Of a stretch of 64,000 bases of DNA, positions 60,901 through 64,000 are shown piece by piece. The notes below the pieces were generated by a model. That model saw only the letters and a program-made list of their open reading frames with translations. It was not told the DNA's origin and ran no database searches. This DNA comes from Tetrahymena elliotti 4EA (Eukaryota; Ciliophora; Oligohymenophorea; Hymenostomatida; Tetrahymenidae). Every line of letters starts with the position of its first letter. Positions within the stretch are counted from its first letter, which is position 1. Location of the stretch: positions 1,580,467 to 1,644,466 of the forward strand of contig JH720302.1 in the NCBI GenBank assembly GCA_000231825.2. Reading direction: 5' to 3'. The position numbers and the translations under genes are program-made.

Positions 60901-63900
60901 TTATGCAAAATGATGTAGTTTATTATTATTAAGAGAAAGCACAAAAGATGTTTGAGATATTTACATTTAAAGATATCATAGATAAAATGAAATTTATGTT
61001 GGGATTATCCTCAAAAATTATCTTTTCAACAATTAAGTTTTTAATATTTTATAATTTTATCATATGAACGAATTGTTGTTAAATATCTTTTTATGTTGTC
61101 TTACTTTATTAAATTTAGATATTTTGAGTTTTTTCAAAATATTTATCTAATTAACTTGAATCAAATGTATTAAAAACGACTTGATTCTCAGAGATAAACA
61201 AGTTTTTTAATGAGGCGCTGGAGTTTGTTAATTAATAATCAAATTCAAAGCTGAATAGAATATTTTATTGCTATGATCCTGTTAAGATTATATTGTTATA
61301 AATCATACTATTTATTATACTTCCAGAAAAGGCATCTGCTTTTTTTTAAATACCTATTTAATGAATAAAATTTTATTTCTAAACCATTTATGATGAAAAA
61401 ACTACCTATAAGCTGTACATTTTATAATATGTTATGATGGAATACCATTGAATCAATAGTGAAAGCAGAAGAGTTTATTAAATCTCTAATTTAATTATTT
61501 GTTGTTATTATTATATTTTTTTTCAAACTCATATTTTATATGTCGTATTTAATAGATATAGGGGAGTTCATAAAGGAAGTGTCAATTAGTTAAGACTCAA
61601 ATATAGAAATATTTTTCAGTTGAATATACAATTGATTATCAATATTAAATACCTTAATAATAGAATCCATATTTATAAAACTCATACTATTAAGATTTAT
61701 GTTTTTAAATGAGTAACTTTTTCCAATTTAGATTGACATAAGAGGAAGAGTAAATCTATTTAATAATAATATTTAAAATAAGTAAAAATATCTTTTTTAT
61801 ACCAATATTAAAACTAAACAAAATTTATTTTTTTTAATCACAAAACTCTTGTTTTAAAGCTAAGAATATAAAAGATAACTTGATTTAAAAAACTTTGGTT
61901 TCTTATTTATTTTCCAAAAAAAATAGTTCACTTTTGGTGTCTAAAATTAATTATACTATATAGTAATTTTTGTATTATTAAAATTAAAAATAATTTAGAT
62001 TTACAATTAAAATATTTAAAAATTGTTTTGGTCATTGACTTTATTAAATTTAAATTACCTTTTTTGAGTAAATTAAATGTTATCTATCTCAACACTAGTG
62101 CAAACAAAAAGAATTGGAGTTTCGTAAGATAGTAAATCTGTATTGATTAGAGCATTTTAGATTAATAGCTATTAGTAGCCAGAAAATACTATTTATTTAT
62201 CTGTTTGAATTGTGAATTAATCAAGATTAGCTTTATTATCATCATCTTTAAAACTTTTTAAAACTATATTTTAACTTGGTTAAGAATTCAGATTAGATAA
62301 TATTTAAAAGTGTGCAGGATTCCATTTATATACCATTCCAGCATACATATTCATCTGATAAATTGGAGTTCTACTTAAGTAATATTGCTATAAAAAACTA
62401 ATTTCTAAGAGAGAACCTGATAATTAAAGATCATCAAAGATCTAAGATTAATCAGTTGTTGAAAGAGGATTATTTAAGTAATTTTAATATGCATTTGGCT
62501 AAAATTTAATAAATTTTTTAACTAGACAATTTTGAGGGTCTTACTACTATAAGTTATTGTATTTTTTGAGATCAAATCTATTTATTTTTTTCAAATATAA
62601 AAAATCAAAAAGTTTTTCATAATTAAATTTACTCATATAATTTAGCAGTAATGAAAGCAACAACGGTAGAGCGAGATTAAGAGTAGAAAATGTAAGGTAA
62701 AGATGGTGATAAAAAGTAGAATTTATCAATAATTTTAAATTCAAAAGCTGTTCTATCTAAATTCAAAAAATAAAACCAAGTTGTTTTATCATAGATTACA
62801 ATTAATTGATATTCGTTTATGCTAAGAGCCTAATACCCAATAAACTAATTAGAAATATCTAATTTCTTTTAATCTATTACATTCACAAGGTTGAATATTT
62901 TGTTATTGCTTAAAAGATTCCAAGCTCTACTATACTTAAATAACAGAGATATTTTTATTTATTAGGTATTGCAATTGATAATAAAGTAATCATCATTAAC
63001 TATGAAAATAAAATTTGTAAATTCTTTTATTTAAATATTTCTGTCTGTTAGTAATTTTAAGCTATTAATTTCCTAGAGATCTAAAAAATACTTCTAAAAA
63101 GAATAATGTTGAGTATCATCTTAAACATATTGGAAACAAATTAAATCTTAAAAAAGATAAACAGTAGTTCCTTCTCTATTTTAAAAATAAAGTACACTTA
63201 GTGATACAGCTGGTTAAGTCTTAAATGTGTAATAAATAGCCTCATTCTAGTTAATAATTTTTGAAGTAGAATCAATAATTAGAATGTTTAAATAATATTT
63301 TGTTGTAGATTACAAATTTCTTTTTTGTATTTTATCTGTTTCTTATTATTAAACATCTTAATGATAATTTTAGTAATCTTATTCTAACAGAATTCTGCTA
63401 GAAGGAGTAGTGCAGACATTTGAATAGTCAAAATCTTATGTATATTGAGGAATATAAAAGTAGTTAGATTTTTTAGTTTAAGCTTAATAATATGCAAATG
63501 GCTAAATTACCTTCATACCGAAATCGCTAATCGTATAATTAGTTAGAGTTTATGTTCCATTATTATTTACATAAATTTTAATTTATGAAATTTAAACACT
63601 AGAAAGAGTTGATGAACATTTCCCACTATTTATTTAGTACAAGCTCATGGCTTAGTAATTTACATATAAACTTAATTTGTAATTAAAGTATTAACTAAAA
63701 AATAAAGTTTCAGTACTCTACTAAAAAGTAAATTATTATGCAGAAAATTTACTTGCATTATTTTATGGTATATTATATACATAACTTTGTGTTCTTTTAA
63801 GTGTATTATTAACTTTGACTGAGTTTACTGCTATTAAATAATCATTATCATTTAATTATAGGATGTTAATAACTGTACTGTAACCTAGTGAAGGTAAAGA

Positions 63901-64000
63901 ATTTGTATAAGTCATATTTCCAAAAGTAGAAGGCTTTTAACCAGATACATAATCTAGATTAAAATTAAACACTCCAATAGATCCTATTTCGAAACCTAAA
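54973..64000 (-). CDS. Giant multi-pass membrane protein with beta-helix and Cys-rich domains (5' end beyond window)
   Basis: The gene enters from the right edge and ends at TGA 54973-54975. From N to C: a beta-rich region (about 62.1-64.0 kb); a long array of short beta-helix repeats of the polymorphic-membrane-protein type, with GGAI/GGAL boxes (for example YGGAINVVNPTNNVKLYHSNF and QQSGGALYIEN near 59.2 kb); a Cys-rich domain, KCPFGTYQ...CNKCKQNAECLGG...DEGYWRR...CLGG...CSQGIVGPLCETCD (57.96-58.4 kb); about nine membrane helices (56.5-57.9 kb); and a 480-residue Gln/Ser/Asp-rich cytosolic tail. Clear introns are 58267-58324, 57880-57932 and 56893-56949. More lie near 58.9, 59.55, 60.4, 61.4 and 61.75-62.07 kb. 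Such proteins are a large ciliate family; a cell-surface role is inferred. The upstream part could in principle be a separate gene. Confidence 0.8.

Noticed and set aside
1..64000. Bacterial or standard-code interpretation
   Set aside because: Malate synthase, cyclophilin, STT3 and both kinases are continuous only if TAA and TAG encode Gln, and several need short introns removed.

Overview
The window reads as nuclear DNA of a ciliate with the Tetrahymena-type genetic code. Every convincing gene uses TAA and TAG as glutamine and ends only at TGA. Spacers are extremely AT-rich, introns are mostly short (about 50-120 nt) with GTAA...TTTAG-like borders, and many proteins carry Gln/Asn-rich tails. 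Tetrahymena, probably T. thermophila or a close relative, is the best guess. Because only TGA stops translation, long open frames arise by chance, so genes were called from protein families, consistent splice phases and local base composition, not from ORF length.

Left part (1-24.4 kb): the 3' part of STT3 (oligosaccharyltransferase); a Vti1-like Qb-SNARE; an alpha/beta hydrolase with a tail of about 1,200 residues; a cyclophilin with a signal peptide; a membrane-anchored DnaJ of the DNAJB12/14 type; a probable gene remnant; a RING/TRAF-type zinc-finger protein; an unrecognised 307-residue protein; PIG-C (GPI-anchor synthesis); and an incompletely resolved gene just upstream of PIG-C. Several of these act in or on the ER and secretory pathway, although nothing indicates co-regulation.

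Middle part (24.4-41 kb): long AT-rich spacers with small genes that are easy to miss. These are a coiled-coil/poly-Q protein with a possible PP1-docking motif, a protein starting MGTCC (candidate N-myristoylation/palmitoylation) and a five-exon 81-residue protein. Then come a 1,435-residue cyclic-nucleotide-binding protein, a six-exon unknown with a 9-nt exon, and a short SAS-6-like protein preceded by a decayed copy of its own 5' end.

Right part (41-64 kb): malate synthase (glyoxylate cycle, PTS1-like end), two small unknown proteins, two divergent protein kinases (one with a C-terminal MORN array and altered catalytic motifs), a two-helix membrane protein, two further possible gene remnants, and the C-terminal part of a giant Cys-rich/beta-helix multi-pass membrane protein that runs off the right edge.

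No tRNA, rRNA, CRISPR array, telomere or complete transposon was recognised. Exon borders were placed by eye and the less certain ones are flagged.
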